Below, one piece after another: positions 63,491 through 64,000 of a stretch of 64,000 bases of DNA. The notes below the pieces were generated by a model, which was not told the origin of the DNA, did no database searches, and was given only the letters and a program-made list of their open reading frames with translations. Positions within the stretch are counted from its first letter, which is position 1; every line of letters starts with the position of its first letter. The position numbers and the translations under genes were made by a program. This stretch comes from Candidatus Mycoplasma haematominutum 'Birmingham 1' (GTDB lineage Bacteria > Bacillota_I > Bacilli_A > Mycoplasmatales > Mycoplasmoidaceae). The DNA is taken from NCBI RefSeq assembly GCF_000319365.1, contig NC_021007.1:372001-436000 (forward strand). Direction: 5' to 3'.

Positions 63491-64000
63491 TTATTTTTGT
63501 TGTTTAAAAAACTTCACTTCTTTCCAACTGCCAACCGCAGAAGTATACTTTTTAGTTCCTACATTTTCACCTTCAGAGGTTGCGAAACACTCTCCTGAAC
63601 AGAACTCTAGTTTCAAGCTACTTTTGTCTCTTGGAGTGGACTGTTTAACTCAGAGGGATTCACTATCATTTCCCTTACACAGCCCTAGATACTTAGAATT
63701 GTCTTCTGCGACTAAAATGACTCATCCGGAAGTTGAGTCAGTACATTGCTGTGTCCAATCATTGAAAGTAACGGAATGTCAAGAATTGCCCTTATTTCTT
63801 CATTGATCCCTAAGGAAAGCTGTAAGTTCACTTTCTGCAGTAGGAGAAAACTCACCTCCCTCTGACGGAGTTGCAGCTCAACATATTTTTTCTTCCGGTG
63901 CGCTACCAAAATCTATTGCTTGATCGGTTTCGACGTTATTAGCGTTACACTTGGAAATTTGAACTTCATTTAATTCCCCCGACTTCAATGGTAGGGCACT
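63491..64000 (-). CDS. Family B surface protein, 5' end outside window (B35)
   Basis: The last 169 codons and TAA 63491 are present; the anchor and any tract lie beyond position 64000. Landmarks: ISKCNANNVE, IDFGSAPEEKICWAA, WTQQCTDSTSGWVI, YLGLCKGND, LEFCSGECF (Phe for Trp), WKEVKFFKQQK. Confidence 0.8.

Overview
The window reads as part of a mollicute chromosome, most likely a haemotropic Mycoplasma (species not determined from sequence alone). UGA must be read as tryptophan: dnaK, secA, efp and rplT are complete only with genetic code 4, and nearly every surface-protein gene has an in-frame UGA in a conserved Cys-Trp pair. All coordinates below use code 4. Many genes start with GTG or TTG and a few apparently with ATT.

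Layout. (1) 1-8.2 kb, housekeeping: enolase (partial), three genes of uncertain function, dnaK with a CIRCE-like element, and, divergently, a single frame that fuses adenylosuccinate lyase to hypoxanthine phosphoribosyltransferase. (2) 8.3-12.3 kb: three truncated or complete copies of one unrecognised gene in -, +, - orientation, carrying perfect palindromes inside the coding sequence. (3) 12.7-18.9 kb: one giant FtsX-type permease (2061 codons) with more intragenic palindromes and a hexanucleotide repeat. (4) 19-24.6 kb: a membrane protein, six tRNA genes, a small membrane protein, efp, dut, rplT, rpmI and a YbhN/MprF-like flippase-type membrane protein. (5) 24.7-55.4 kb: a near-continuous minus-strand array of about 45 surface-protein genes in two families. 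Family B (25.8-48.0 kb) has about 200-220 residues with a hydrophobic N-terminus, Cys-Trp motifs and a YLGLC-like motif. Family C (24.7-25.7 and 48.0-55.4 kb) has about 315-325 residues with a Gly-rich signal anchor, a conserved LF.G / LSG / HL.NKF block and an ELGL..EIG block. (6) 55.4-60.3 kb: a MIP-like (DUF31) serine protease, a sigma-70-like protein and secA. (7) 60.4-64 kb: a Cys-rich small protein and more family C and B genes, running off the end.

The standout system is contingency-type variation. There are 23 poly-G/C tracts of 8-10 bases in coding sequence, almost all in the first 15-60 codons of a B or C gene. By frame analysis 7 genes are in frame, 15 are out of frame by one base at the tract, and one reads through the tract but has no obvious start. 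Five further tracts are intergenic and a sixth run lies in a terminator. Related genes whose Gly codons are varied (no pure G run) are always in frame. Together with a duplicated block shared by two neighbouring genes, this looks like a surface coat diversified by slipped-strand switching plus recombination, with a sigma-like protein and an antibody-protease homologue encoded next to it. Caveat: homopolymer length in an assembly can be a consensus of a mixed population or an error.
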